A stretch of DNA of 49,657 nt from Ornithomonoglobus_A sp034090805 (lineage in GTDB: Bacteria > Bacillota > Clostridia > UBA1381). The translations under genes were made by a program, and so were the position numbers. The notes beneath the pieces were generated by a model. It was not told where the DNA came from. It worked only from the letters and a program-made list of their open reading frames with translations, and did not search any database. Location: positions 1 through 49,657 of the forward strand of contig JAXDRV010000072.1 of NCBI GenBank assembly GCA_034090805.1, given 5' to 3'. Positions 15,202-24,059 of this stretch are shown here, one piece after another; the first letter of the stretch is position 1, and each line of letters opens with the position of its first letter.

Positions 15202-16759
15202 ATAATTCTATATTTTTTCTCGTCCTGTACTGTGACGGTGTTTTGCCGCAGATACGCTGGAACAGCTCACTGAAATAGCGTGTATCGGTATAGCCAACCT
15301 TTTCGGCTATTTCGTATATCTTCATATCCGTAGTTTCCAAAAGCTCTTTTGCTTTGTTGATTCGTGTTTGTATGAGATAGTTTTTGAAAGTCACATTTGT
15401 TTCTTTTTTGAATATTACACTAAGATAGCAGGGGGAGATATATACTTGTGACGCGACTGTTTCAAGCGATGCATCATCTGCATAGTTTTTCTCCACAAGT
15501 TCTTTTACTTTTGTAATTATATTTGCCGTCTTTTGCTTCTGCACCTCATCTATATGCGTGATTATTACGTCGGTTATGTTCTCAATGAATTCACGAAGCT
15601 CAGCTGTTGATTGTGTTTTCTTGATAAGCGACCAAGCATCTGTGTTATTAAAGAGAATTGTCGGGTTGCAGTCGAGGTCATAAAGAGCATCGGAGACTGC
15701 AAGAATCAGTGACAGGCAGCGGCGCTGTTGATTGTAAAGGCTCATCTCTGAACGCTTCATACAGTCGAAAATTTCTCTTATGTCGCGCTTAATCTGCTTT
15801 GTATCATTGTTCTTTAGTGACTTTATGTACATATCCAGGAGCTTTGACTGATATGCCGAAAGCTGCGCACGCGGCTCAATGTCAGCAATATATATGATAT
15901 TTCTGTCTCCGAGTCCATCGCTGTATCCAAGCGCCTGAATTGCGGCTTCGTAGCTTGAATGAATCTCGTCTATATTAGGTGTAAAATTACCTATACCTAT
16001 ATTATAGATGCATCCGCAGCTGTCGAGAAACTCCGAAATCTGTTCGCAGTATGAGAATACTCTTGATTCTGCTTCGGGGAGATTGCCATACGGCATATTA
16101 ATAAATACAAGCTCGTTGTTACAATAGAAGGGGATTGATGAGATATCGTCCGGAATATCCTTTACCATCTTATCAAATATTTCGTAGCTTGAAATTGATT
16201 CCCTCTCATCTGATTCGATTCGGATAACAACTGTTGTCATCATATTGTGAGAGGAGGATACACCGAACAGACTGTAATCAATTATCCCGGATGCCGCACG
16301 ATTGAAGAAAAAGCTCATGAGAAAATAACGGCTTGTATTTAACAGTCTGTAAAGCTCATCATTTTTCTGCTGCGTTTCATGCCTTTTAATAAGCTCCTTG
16401 CACAATTGATCAACTGTTTCGTAAAGCTCTGATTCATCAATCGGCTTGTTGAGATATTGGCACACACCGTTCTTTACGGCGCTTCGTGCATATTCAAACT
16501 CATTATAGCCTGTAAGAAATATAATTTTGGTTTCCGGAGCGATATTATTAATCTGTTCGGAGAGCCATATTCCGTCACGCTTGGGCATACGGATATCTGT
16601 TATTACAATATCGGGTTTGTACTCATTAAAAATCTCAAATCCGACTTCGCCGTTATTTGCAGTGCCTATTACTTCAATGTTATGTTTCTCCCATTCCAGG
16701 GAAGCAAGTCCCTCGCGAATGAGCTTTTCATCATCACAAATCAATAGTTTTATACTCAT
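15200..16759 (-). CDS. YesN-type response regulator with AraC DNA-binding domain
   Basis: 519 residues. The N-terminal receiver domain (1-120) has the acidic pair Asp9/Asp10, the phosphorylation site Asp55 (VITDIRMP), Thr83 and Lys105 (LNKPID). A 270-residue middle region follows. The C-terminal AraC-type double helix-turn-helix (about 415-512) contains YISPCYLSVIFKKETN and IAEKVGYTDTRYFSELFQR. Phosphorylation by the adjacent kinase would activate binding to locus promoters. AraC-type regulators usually bind repeated half-sites next to -35 boxes, which fits the ACCGC-containing element in front of several operons here. The gene overlaps the kinase gene by 26 bases and is translated from within it. 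Confidence 0.92.
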   Translation of the reverse strand: MSIKLLICDDEKLIREGLASLEWEKHNIEVIGTANNGEVGFEIFNEYKPDIVITDIRMPKRDGIWLSEQINNIAPETKIIFLTGYNEFEYARSAVKNGVCQYLNKPIDESELYETVDQLCKELIKRHETQQKNDELYRLLNTSRYFLMSFFFNRAASGIIDYSLFGVSSSHNMMTTVVIRIESDERESISSYEIFDKMVKDIPDDISSIPFYCNNELVFINMPYGNLPEAESRVFSYCEQISEFLDSCGCIYNIGIGNFTPNIDEIHSSYEAAIQALGYSDGLGDRNIIYIADIEPRAQLSAYQSKLLDMYIKSLKNNDTKQIKRDIREIFDCMKRSEMSLYNQQRRCLSLILAVSDALYDLDCNPTILFNNTDAWSLIKKTQSTAELREFIENITDVIITHIDEVQKQKTANIITKVKELVEKNYADDASLETVASQVYISPCYLSVIFKKETNVTFKNYLIQTRINKAKELLETTDMKIYEIAEKVGYTDTRYFSELFQRICGKTPSQYRTRKNIEL

Positions 16760-18512
16760 GTTCCTTCCGCCTTATTCTTATAAGTGCGGTTACGCCCCCT
16801 TTCTCATTGGTTGAAAATGACAGTCCGCAGGTTTCGTCAAAGTAGAGCTTTATTCTGAGGTTGACGTTGCTGAGACCGTATTTTTCAATCGGCTCGTTAT
16901 AGTCTATTTCTTTTGCAAGCGCGCGGTTAAGCATATCGGTATCGGTACCGCAGCCGTTGTCGGCGCACTCAATATACACATATTCATCATCAGCCCATCC
17001 TCGTATACTTATTACTCCTCCGTAATCAATTTCCTCAAAGCCGTGAATAATGCTGTTTTCCACAAGCGGCTGAACGCTGAGCTTAATGATTGTACATTTA
17101 AGAATATTCTCGTCTATATCAAATTCAATATCGAATTTATCGTCATAACGCACCTTCTGAATATCTGTGTAGCTTCGTATCTGTTTAAGCTCGTTTTCAA
17201 TTGTCGTATACTCATTTCCCTTGTTGAGCGAATGGCGGAAGAATGTACCCAGTGACGATACCATACGGCTTATATCCTTGGCATTGTGTGAACGTGCCAT
17301 CCAGTTGATTGAGTCAAGTGTATTGTACAAAAAGTGCGGATTAATCTGAGCCTGGAGAGCTTTAAGCTCAAAAAGCTTCTGCTTCCGGTATAAGTCCTCA
17401 ACGTCGGCAATAAGCGATTCAATAGTATCAAGCATTGTGTTATATGTTCCGCACAGCCGCCCCATCTCGTCAGAGGTAATCATGCTCTCAGGTACTTTTC
17501 TTCGGTCTTTTTGAAAATCGTGCATATATTTGGTAAGCAGTCTTATAGATGCGGTAAGCCGGTCTGTAAGCAGGAACATTACTATTATTGCGCCTAAGAT
17601 TGCGATAAGTCCGGTGATGCATATTGATATTGCAATTACACGAATGTCCTCTGTTATATCATTGTAGTCTGCCGCGCACACAAGGATAATAGGGCTGTCT
17701 TTAAGACGGATTTTGTTTATTATGTGCTTTGAACCGTTTATTTTTAAAAGCTGAGGTTCATCACAGTCAGAGTACACTACGTCAAGAAAAGTCTGTTCAT
17801 TGACAAATTCGTCTATATAAACGTCGTTCCAAGTGTTTACAATATGGTTTTCGTAAACGATAAAAAGCTTTCCGGAATGTCCTATATTAATGCGTGAAAT
17901 ATCATTGGTAAAGAGTGATAGATTTATGTCGGCTCGGATGACACCGAGCGGCTTATGGGTACGGGTATCCATAAACGCTCTGGCTACGCAAAGAATGCCG
18001 TTTGAATCTGATGTATCCATAATGCTCCAGTAGACGTTTCCGTTCTTTTCTATTGTACGCTTATACCATACCTCGTTCTCTACGAGCGATACGCTTGCAA
18101 CGGAGGAATCAAATGATTCCGGATAGTTTTCGCGGTTTGCAACATATAGCTTAAGCCTTGATGCTGTTGTACTCAGCGGATCGGCAGATTTAAGCGCCTT
18201 TTCAATCACAGCTATTTCCTCGTAGGGTGGCAGAATGTGCGGATTTGACAGAAGTTGTGCTATTGTCGAATTTGCATGAACGGTACATATAACTTGCTCA
18301 ATGCTGTTCATTGAGTTTGTCATATTTTCTACGGCAAGATTTGTTACCTGAGTTATATGATCGGATATTTCACCCTTAAATCTTGCGGAAAAGCTTGAAT
18401 ATACCGTAACTCCGAATGCAACGATACAAAGCATAATTACAACAATATATGTAAGGAGCAGCTTGGTGCGAAACTGCATTTTTCTTAAAAGGTTATTAAT
18501 ATTTCGATACAT
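16734..18512 (-). CDS. YesM-type sensor histidine kinase
   Basis: 592 residues. Two transmembrane segments (about 17-39 and 288-312) enclose an extracytoplasmic sensing domain of about 245 residues, probably of the Cache type. A HAMP-like segment, then the His_kinase domain with QINPHFLYN (phosphorylated His393), then the ATPase domain with VENSIIHG (Asn486), DNGCG (Asp518) and GLSNVNLR follow. YesM kinases sense sugars or sugar-loaded binding proteins outside the cell and act on YesN regulators. It is divergent from a lipoprotein binding-protein gene, so that protein is a natural partner for signal input. The ligand is inferred to be an oligosaccharide from the local polysaccharide. Confidence 0.92.
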   Translation of the reverse strand: MYRNINNLLRKMQFRTKLLLTYIVVIMLCIVAFGVTVYSSFSARFKGEISDHITQVTNLAVENMTNSMNSIEQVICTVHANSTIAQLLSNPHILPPYEEIAVIEKALKSADPLSTTASRLKLYVANRENYPESFDSSVASVSLVENEVWYKRTIEKNGNVYWSIMDTSDSNGILCVARAFMDTRTHKPLGVIRADINLSLFTNDISRINIGHSGKLFIVYENHIVNTWNDVYIDEFVNEQTFLDVVYSDCDEPQLLKINGSKHIINKIRLKDSPIILVCAADYNDITEDIRVIAISICITGLIAILGAIIVMFLLTDRLTASIRLLTKYMHDFQKDRRKVPESMITSDEMGRLCGTYNTMLDTIESLIADVEDLYRKQKLFELKALQAQINPHFLYNTLDSINWMARSHNAKDISRMVSSLGTFFRHSLNKGNEYTTIENELKQIRSYTDIQKVRYDDKFDIEFDIDENILKCTIIKLSVQPLVENSIIHGFEEIDYGGVISIRGWADDEYVYIECADNGCGTDTDMLNRALAKEIDYNEPIEKYGLSNVNLRIKLYFDETCGLSFSTNEKGGVTALIRIRRKEHEYKTIDL

Positions 18513-18549
18513 AGAAGTCTAATCCCTTCATTTAATTAACTATATTATT

Positions 18550-18577
18550 ATTTTACCACAAATTTTGATTATTGCAA
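18550..18577 (-). promoter_or_regulatory. Promoter of the two-component operon
   Basis: On the minus strand: TTGCAA (18577-18572), 16-base spacer, extended -10 TGGTAAAAT with the hexamer at 18555-18550. Confidence 0.5.
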
Positions 18578-18640
18578 GTGTTAATATTGTGTGATATAAT
18601 AAATTAAAAAAAAATACACATAATTTAAAGTTTGTCACTG

Positions 18641-18669
18641 TTTATGTTTTAATAATATTGATGTATAAT
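18641..18669 (+). promoter_or_regulatory. Promoter of the binding-protein operon
   Basis: The -35-like TTTATG (18641-18646), a 17-base spacer and TATAAT (18664-18669). Immediately upstream AAAGTTTGTCACTG only loosely resembles the shared element, with different bases at the CC core and a one-base offset. Confidence 0.55.
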
Positions 18670-18702
18670 ATAAACAAGACAAAGGAAAAAGAGGATGACA
18701 TT

Positions 18703-19887
18703 ATGAAAAAAGCTTTTATTCTTTCCGTTTTTGTTTTTGTCGCAGCTCTTACTGGGGGATGCAGTCCCGCGCAGGAGGAAATATCCTCGCAGGAGGTTTC
18801 GGTGATTAAGATTATAAAGCCGGAGCATATTCCGGAATTTACTAATATAATTACGGCGTTCAATGAGGAAAATACCGATATTCAGGTAAGATTTGTAGAT
18901 GCTCCGCTTGCATCCGGTCAAAGACATCAGATGTATATCTCTGCTCTTGACGGTAAGGATTCGTCAATTGACATTTACTGGATAAATGACGAGTGGACGC
19001 AGGAGTTTGTGGAAGAGGGATACATAGTTCCGTTAGAAAATGGGTTTAAAACACCTCAGGAGAAATATATCGTAGATGCTTCTTCGATGTTCAGCTATGA
19101 CGGCAGACTTTATGCTTTGCCGATAGGGTTGGATATGAATTATATTTTCAGACGAAGCGATATTATAGGTAAGCTCTCCGGCGACTGGTACGGGATTACG
19201 TCGGAATGCAGCAAAGCATCAAACGGTATTATTCCTGTCAGTGCAGAGAACTCGGACACACAGGATATGCTCTTCAACATAATAGAGATAAAGAATGCAC
19301 AGCATTGCTCATATTCTGAAGCTCTGATGATTTATAAGGAAATTGTTTCAGATTACTATTCATCGGGCGGCACAGCAATAAGCTTCAGCTCTGAGTTCAA
19401 AACAGGTAATGCTGTCGCAATGCTCGGTAAGGCATCGATGCGTTACAGGCTTAATGGGAATACATCGGCTGTGCATGGAAATGTGAGCATGCAGCAGCTC
19501 CCGTCGGGCGGAGAAAACAGAATAATCTGTGGCTACGGTCTTGCGATTAATTCCAATTCAAAGAATAAGAATGCCGCACTCAGATTTATGAGGTTTCTGA
19601 ATTCAAAAGAGGCAATGAGACGACTTTCCCGCGATTGTGGAGTTATGCCGGTTATTGAGAGCTTGTATGATGATGACATGGTTCTGGATGCAAACCCATA
19701 CATGAGGGAAAATTTAAAAGAGACAGTTAAAAATGCGGCTTCGTGCGGAAGCTACGATATAAGCGGCGAAAGCTACAGAAAAATCGAAGAAGCATTTTTA
19801 AAATATTTTAGTGATAAACAAACAGCAGAGGAAACGGGTGCATTGCTTGATTCGCTGCTGCATAAAAAGGAAGGAGACCAAAAATGA
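18703..19887 (+). CDS. Solute-binding lipoprotein, family 1
   Basis: 394 residues from the ATG at 18703; the in-frame ATG at 18658 lies before the -10 box and has no ribosome site. The signal sequence ends in the lipobox LTGGC (Cys19), so the protein is a membrane-anchored lipoprotein. The fold is that of family 1 extracellular sugar-binding proteins, with the conserved region SYDGRLYALPIGLDMNYIFR and a C-terminal RFLNSKEAMRRL block. It overlaps the next gene by four bases (ATGA). Being shorter than the second binding protein and next to the sensor kinase, it may serve as a signalling receptor as well as, or instead of, a transport receptor; this is inference. Confidence 0.85.
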   Translation: MKKAFILSVFVFVAALTGGCSPAQEEISSQEVSVIKIIKPEHIPEFTNIITAFNEENTDIQVRFVDAPLASGQRHQMYISALDGKDSSIDIYWINDEWTQEFVEEGYIVPLENGFKTPQEKYIVDASSMFSYDGRLYALPIGLDMNYIFRRSDIIGKLSGDWYGITSECSKASNGIIPVSAENSDTQDMLFNIIEIKNAQHCSYSEALMIYKEIVSDYYSSGGTAISFSSEFKTGNAVAMLGKASMRYRLNGNTSAVHGNVSMQQLPSGGENRIICGYGLAINSNSKNKNAALRFMRFLNSKEAMRRLSRDCGVMPVIESLYDDDMVLDANPYMRENLKETVKNAASCGSYDISGESYRKIEEAFLKYFSDKQTAEETGALLDSLLHKKEGDQK

Positions 19888-21389
19888 AAAAACAAATTTC
19901 AGGATTTCTTGCAGCAACAATGCTCGTCGGAGCACTTGCAGGCTGCGGCAAGAGTACACAGGTAACAGTCGAGGATCCGAACACAGTACCGGAGGATACA
20001 TATGAAATCAACTGGTATATGCAGGGAATGCCTCAGGAGGATGTGGCTTCTGTTGAAGCCGCAGTAAATGAGTATCTCAAGGATAAGATTAATGCAACGC
20101 TTAAGATTACAAGACTTGAGTCGCAGCAGTATACAAAACAGCTCAGCACAATGATTGCAGCAGGTGAGTATTTTGACCTTGCATGGGCATCTCAGGGTGT
20201 TCTTGATTACACATCAAATGCGAGAAACGGCGCATGGTATGATATGACAGATTCTATTGATGTATATATGCCCAAGACCGCTGCCGAGATTGGTGAGGAT
20301 ATTCTTAACAATGCGAAGGTTGACGGAAAGCTCTATGCAATCCCGACGCTTAAGGAAATGGCTGATTCCCGCGGATGGACATACCGTTCGGATATTGCCG
20401 AAAAATACGGGATTGATATGAGTCAGTATACGTCGCTTGAGAGTGACGCGGATGTTGAAAAGCTTGAGGAAGCCCTCAAAAAGGTTCAGGAAGGCGAGCC
20501 GGATATGCGGTACCCGATTGACTGGGGCAGCGACAGAACCCCGGAGAGCTTCTTAAAGTATGAGACTGTTGCCGGAACGGCAGTTATTTTCTATGACACA
20601 GAGAAGTATCCGCAGTACGAGGGTAAGGTTGTCAATCTTGTTGAAACACCGGAGTATATGAACGCTTGTAAGGCAGCTCATAAGCTCTATGTTGACGGTT
20701 TTGTAAAGAGGGATGTTGATACAGCTACAGACTTTGACCAGAGAGTTAAGGATGGAAAGACCTTCTGCTATGTTGACTTCTTAAAGCCGGGTAAGGCAAA
20801 AGAGAGTTCAGCAAACTACGGTGTAGAGCTTGATCAGACCGAGGCTGTAACAGGTATATGGCAGGACAACGGTGCAGGCACAGGTTCAATGCAGGTTATT
20901 TCAAAAACTTCAAAGAACCCGGCAAGAGTTATGCGTTTCTTAGAGCTGCTTAATACAGATCCGGTGCTTAATAATCTCATCAACTACGGTATCGAGGGTA
21001 AGCACTATGATAAGATTGACGAAAACACAATCAAAATCAAGGAGGGTACAACCTATACGCTCCAGGGCTATCAGTGGATGACAGGCAACGTATTCATTAA
21101 CTACCTCACAGAAAAAGAGGATCCGAATAAGGTTGAAAAACTCAAGGCGTTCAATGAGCAGGCTAAGAAGCCGGCAGACTATGGATTCAAGTTTGACAAG
21201 ACACCGGTTGAGAATGAAATTGCAGCTGTACGAACAGTGATGAGTGAATACAGAAAGCAGGTTATCATGGGTAACATTGATCCGGAGACAAAGATGCCTG
21301 AGTACAACGAAAAGCTTAAAGCAGCAGGAATTGACAGAATTGTTGAGGAAGCTCAGAAGCAGTACGATGAGTTTTTAAAGAATAAATAA
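19884..21389 (+). CDS. LplA-type oligosaccharide-binding lipoprotein
   Basis: 501 residues with a lipobox ALAGC (Cys at about 22). The body matches family 1 binding proteins of the LplA group, and the C-terminal part resembles DUF3502, ending EEAQKQYDEFLKNK. Such proteins capture oligosaccharides at the outer membrane face for LplB/LplC permeases, which are encoded 1.7 kb downstream. The large size fits binding of extended sugars. Start overlaps the preceding stop codon (ATGA) after an AGGAG site. The cargo is predicted to be the products of the surface GH5 enzymes. Confidence 0.88.
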   Translation: MKKQISGFLAATMLVGALAGCGKSTQVTVEDPNTVPEDTYEINWYMQGMPQEDVASVEAAVNEYLKDKINATLKITRLESQQYTKQLSTMIAAGEYFDLAWASQGVLDYTSNARNGAWYDMTDSIDVYMPKTAAEIGEDILNNAKVDGKLYAIPTLKEMADSRGWTYRSDIAEKYGIDMSQYTSLESDADVEKLEEALKKVQEGEPDMRYPIDWGSDRTPESFLKYETVAGTAVIFYDTEKYPQYEGKVVNLVETPEYMNACKAAHKLYVDGFVKRDVDTATDFDQRVKDGKTFCYVDFLKPGKAKESSANYGVELDQTEAVTGIWQDNGAGTGSMQVISKTSKNPARVMRFLELLNTDPVLNNLINYGIEGKHYDKIDENTIKIKEGTTYTLQGYQWMTGNVFINYLTEKEDPNKVEKLKAFNEQAKKPADYGFKFDKTPVENEIAAVRTVMSEYRKQVIMGNIDPETKMPEYNEKLKAAGIDRIVEEAQKQYDEFLKNK

Positions 21390-21453
21390 CTAAGAAACAA
21401 TGTGCAGCGGCATAAATGCCACTGTAGTTGTATGCAAGGAAAGGAGGATAAAT

Positions 21454-22992
21454 ATGAAAAAATTGATTGCAGTCCTTACTGCATTCATAATACTTTCTGT
21501 ATCAGTCTTAATGACGGGCGCGACAGGCATATCATATATGGCAGATTTTGAAACCCCTGATGCAAAATTCGGATCAAGCACGGTATATAACGGTACGGCA
21601 AATACCGATAATGATTACCGTGACTTTATAATGCCTCAATGGGTTGAGGGCAACAATTCGGACACAGGTCTTAAGGTAAGCTATCAGGCGGCTACATGGT
21701 ATTCGGGTGAGATATTCTTCCCGATTCCGGCAGCTTGGCAGGATGGAAACGGAGCCGAATATCTGAATTTTGACTATAAGGGAAAGGGCTCAATAAAGCT
21801 AAGCCTTTCAACCGGAAAAAAGGCAGATGGTACACTAACAAGCGGCACCAGATATACATATAAGCTTACAGCGGATTCGAAGGATGAATGGACAAGAATC
21901 AGTATTCCGCTTACAAGCTTTGTAAACGGCGGCTCGCCTGTTAAAATATCAGATATTGGATGTATGACATTTCAGGCAGGCGAGAACGGAAATCTCAACA
22001 ATAATTCTGCCGACACAAAGGCTATGACTGCTGATGAGCTGTTGGCAAAGGCAAAGACAGGCGAAGTTGTATTTGATAATATGGAGCTTTCAAGTGAAAG
22101 TATAAATTCTGCTGTTCCGACAGCCGAACCCACATCAGCTCCAACAGAGGAACCGGACAACACAACAAGAATAATTGATTTTGATGATTACAGTCTCAGT
22201 CAGAAACAGACATGGAGCGGATTCAAGAATGACTCCGGCGACTACAGCGACTTCATAAAGAGTGAGAGTGCAGACGGTAAGAGCGGTAAGGGATTTAAAC
22301 TCACCTATAAGGCGGCAACATGGTATGCAGGGGAGGTGTTCTGCGCTGTTCCGAAGGAATGGGCGGTCGCAAAGCAGTCACAGTATCTTGAATTTGATGC
22401 AAAGGGTCATGGAAAAATAAAGATAGCACTTGAAACAGGTGAGGTAATAAACGGTACACGCTATGAAGCAGTTGCTGCAGTTGACAGTGACGAATGGGTT
22501 AAGATAAGTATACCTGTAGCAAAGTTTGTAAAGCGTACGGAGGTTGTGCCGCTAAGTGACGTTATCGGTATTTCATTTAAGGCAGCGGAGGGCGGAAATC
22601 TCAATAATAATGCTGACGAAACAAAAAAAATGACTGCGACTGAGCTTGAAGCGAAAGCGGTAACGGGGGAGGTTATACTCGATAATATTACTCTTTCTGA
22701 GAGCTATACCGCAAAGCCAAAGGCTGTTATAACAGTCGGTGAGCCAAACGAGGAAACAGGCAAGTGTTCATGCAAGGTGTCTGTTTCAAATGCGCCTGTT
22801 AACCAATCCGTAACGGTTGTAATCGCATTATATGATGCTTCCGGAGTGATGGTAAGCGCAAGGACAAAGACAGAGACGGTGGATTCGGCAGGTGAAATCT
22901 ATTTTGATACAACACCGGGCGAAAAGGAGCTTCGCATATTCGTATTTGACAGTTTTAGCGGGTTAACTCCTTTATGTAATATGTATAAATAA
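21454..22992 (+). CDS. Secreted protein with two tandem carbohydrate-binding-like modules
   Basis: 512 residues from the ATG at 21454, which follows AAAGGAGG; an earlier in-frame ATG at 21400 would add a tail before the signal peptide. After the signal peptide (MKKLIAVLTAFIILSVSVLM) come two homologous beta-sandwich modules (about 30-205 and 232-420). Both carry ATWY(S/A)GE, a (L/Y)(N/E)FD(Y/A)KG(K/H)G strand and a DN(M/I)xLS end, like CBM11-type modules. A short Pro/Thr linker separates them. The shared C-terminal module (about 430-512, ending LRIFVFDSFSGLTPL) follows. No catalytic domain. Location between a binding protein and the permeases suggests it concentrates polysaccharide at the surface. 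Confidence 0.75.
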   Translation: MKKLIAVLTAFIILSVSVLMTGATGISYMADFETPDAKFGSSTVYNGTANTDNDYRDFIMPQWVEGNNSDTGLKVSYQAATWYSGEIFFPIPAAWQDGNGAEYLNFDYKGKGSIKLSLSTGKKADGTLTSGTRYTYKLTADSKDEWTRISIPLTSFVNGGSPVKISDIGCMTFQAGENGNLNNNSADTKAMTADELLAKAKTGEVVFDNMELSSESINSAVPTAEPTSAPTEEPDNTTRIIDFDDYSLSQKQTWSGFKNDSGDYSDFIKSESADGKSGKGFKLTYKAATWYAGEVFCAVPKEWAVAKQSQYLEFDAKGHGKIKIALETGEVINGTRYEAVAAVDSDEWVKISIPVAKFVKRTEVVPLSDVIGISFKAAEGGNLNNNADETKKMTATELEAKAVTGEVILDNITLSESYTAKPKAVITVGEPNEETGKCSCKVSVSNAPVNQSVTVVIALYDASGVMVSARTKTETVDSAGEIYFDTTPGEKELRIFVFDSFSGLTPLCNMYK

Positions 22993-23012
22993 TTTAACCC
23001 ACATTACGAAAA

Positions 23013-23051
23013 GTTTACCGCATTTATATTAAAAAGAATATGTGTTAGAAT
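23013..23051 (+). promoter_or_regulatory. Promoter of the transporter/enzyme operon with shared upstream element
   Basis: GTTTACCGC (23013-23021), -35 TTTATA (23023-23028), 17-base spacer, -10 TAGAAT (23046-23051). The distance from element to -10 is 24 bases, as at 3895 and 43692. A degenerate copy (TTTAACCCACATTA, 22993-23006) lies two helical turns upstream. Confidence 0.65.
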
Positions 23052-23092
23052 AATTACAGGATAAGGTGATAATATCGTTTTATCCTGTAATT
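23052..23092 (+). promoter_or_regulatory. Hairpin leader of the transporter/enzyme operon
   Basis: Two perfect 13-bp arms (23052-23064 and 23080-23092) form a hairpin just after the -10 box, followed by TTAGTTTT and then the ribosome site AAGGAG. It sits at or near the very 5' end of the transcript and could stabilise it or act as an attenuator. Confidence 0.6.
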
Positions 23093-23115
23093 TTAGTTTT
23101 AAGGAGAATGCAATC

Positions 23116-24045
23116 GTGAAGAAAAAAAGTATTTTTAATGATTTAAAGAAAAACAGTGCTATGCTTTCGATGTGTATGCCGGGACTTATATTTTTTATAT
23201 TGTTCAGCTACTTACCGATGTTTGGCATTATAATTGCTTTCAAGCAGTACAGATACGATATGGGAATATGGCTCAGCCCATGGAATGGTTTTACTAACTT
23301 TAAATTTATGTTCAGCAGTCCTGATGCATGGGTTATAACAAGAAATACAATTGCGTATAACTTGATTTTTATTGTAGGTGGTCTGTTGTGCAATGTTGGC
23401 CTTGCCATTGGACTTAGTGAGCTTCGTAATAAGATGTTCTCAAAGGTTTCACAAACAATACTTCTTATGCCGCATTTTCTTTCATATGTTATTGTCAGCT
23501 TCCTTGTGCTTGCTTTCTTGCATGTGGAGAATGGTATAATCAACAGAAGTATTCTTCCGGCACTCGGAGTGAATCCTATATCGTGGTATCAAACACCAAA
23601 GGCATGGCCTTGGATACTTGTAATAGTGAACTTCTGGAAGACAACAGGCTATGGCAGTGTTGTATATCTTGCAGGTATTGCAGGAATAGACACATCGCTC
23701 TATGAAGCGGCAAGGGTTGACGGTGCAACACGTTGGCAGCAGATTCGTTATGTAACAATTCCTGCACTTGTTCCGCTTATGGTAGTACTTACCATTCTCA
23801 ATGTCGGAAAGATATTCAACTCTGATTTCGGTTTGTTCTATCAGGTTCCGTTAAACAGCGGTGCACTTTATCCGACAACAAATGTTATCAGTACATATGT
23901 CTATAATATGCTTATGACCGCAGGAACAGGTAGTGTTGGTATGGCATCAGCTGCAGCACTGTATCAGTCGGTAGTAGGATTTATATTAGTTATGACAACT
24001 AACCTTATTGTAAGAAAGGTTAGTCCGGATAATGCATTATTTTAA
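23116..24045 (+). CDS. LplB-type ABC sugar permease
   Basis: 309 residues starting at GTG (23116), fixed by AAGGAG nine bases upstream; the nearby ATG at 23108 is out of frame. About six transmembrane segments and the binding-protein-dependent permease motif EAARVDGATRWQQIRYVTIP, which docks the ATPase. The family pairs with a second permease (LplC) and a large lipoprotein receptor to import complex oligosaccharides. First gene of a long operon with its own promoter and hairpin leader. Confidence 0.92.
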   Translation: MKKKSIFNDLKKNSAMLSMCMPGLIFFILFSYLPMFGIIIAFKQYRYDMGIWLSPWNGFTNFKFMFSSPDAWVITRNTIAYNLIFIVGGLLCNVGLAIGLSELRNKMFSKVSQTILLMPHFLSYVIVSFLVLAFLHVENGIINRSILPALGVNPISWYQTPKAWPWILVIVNFWKTTGYGSVVYLAGIAGIDTSLYEAARVDGATRWQQIRYVTIPALVPLMVVLTILNVGKIFNSDFGLFYQVPLNSGALYPTTNVISTYVYNMLMTAGTGSVGMASAAALYQSVVGFILVMTTNLIVRKVSPDNALF

Positions 24046-24059
24046 GAGGGAGGAAGACC

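Noticed and set aside
18641..18669. The binding-protein promoter as a member of the shared-element group
   Set aside because: AAAGTTTGTCACTGTTTATG looks similar by eye, but aligning the -10 boxes leaves the CC core unmatched and needs a one-base shift. Kept only as a plain promoter.
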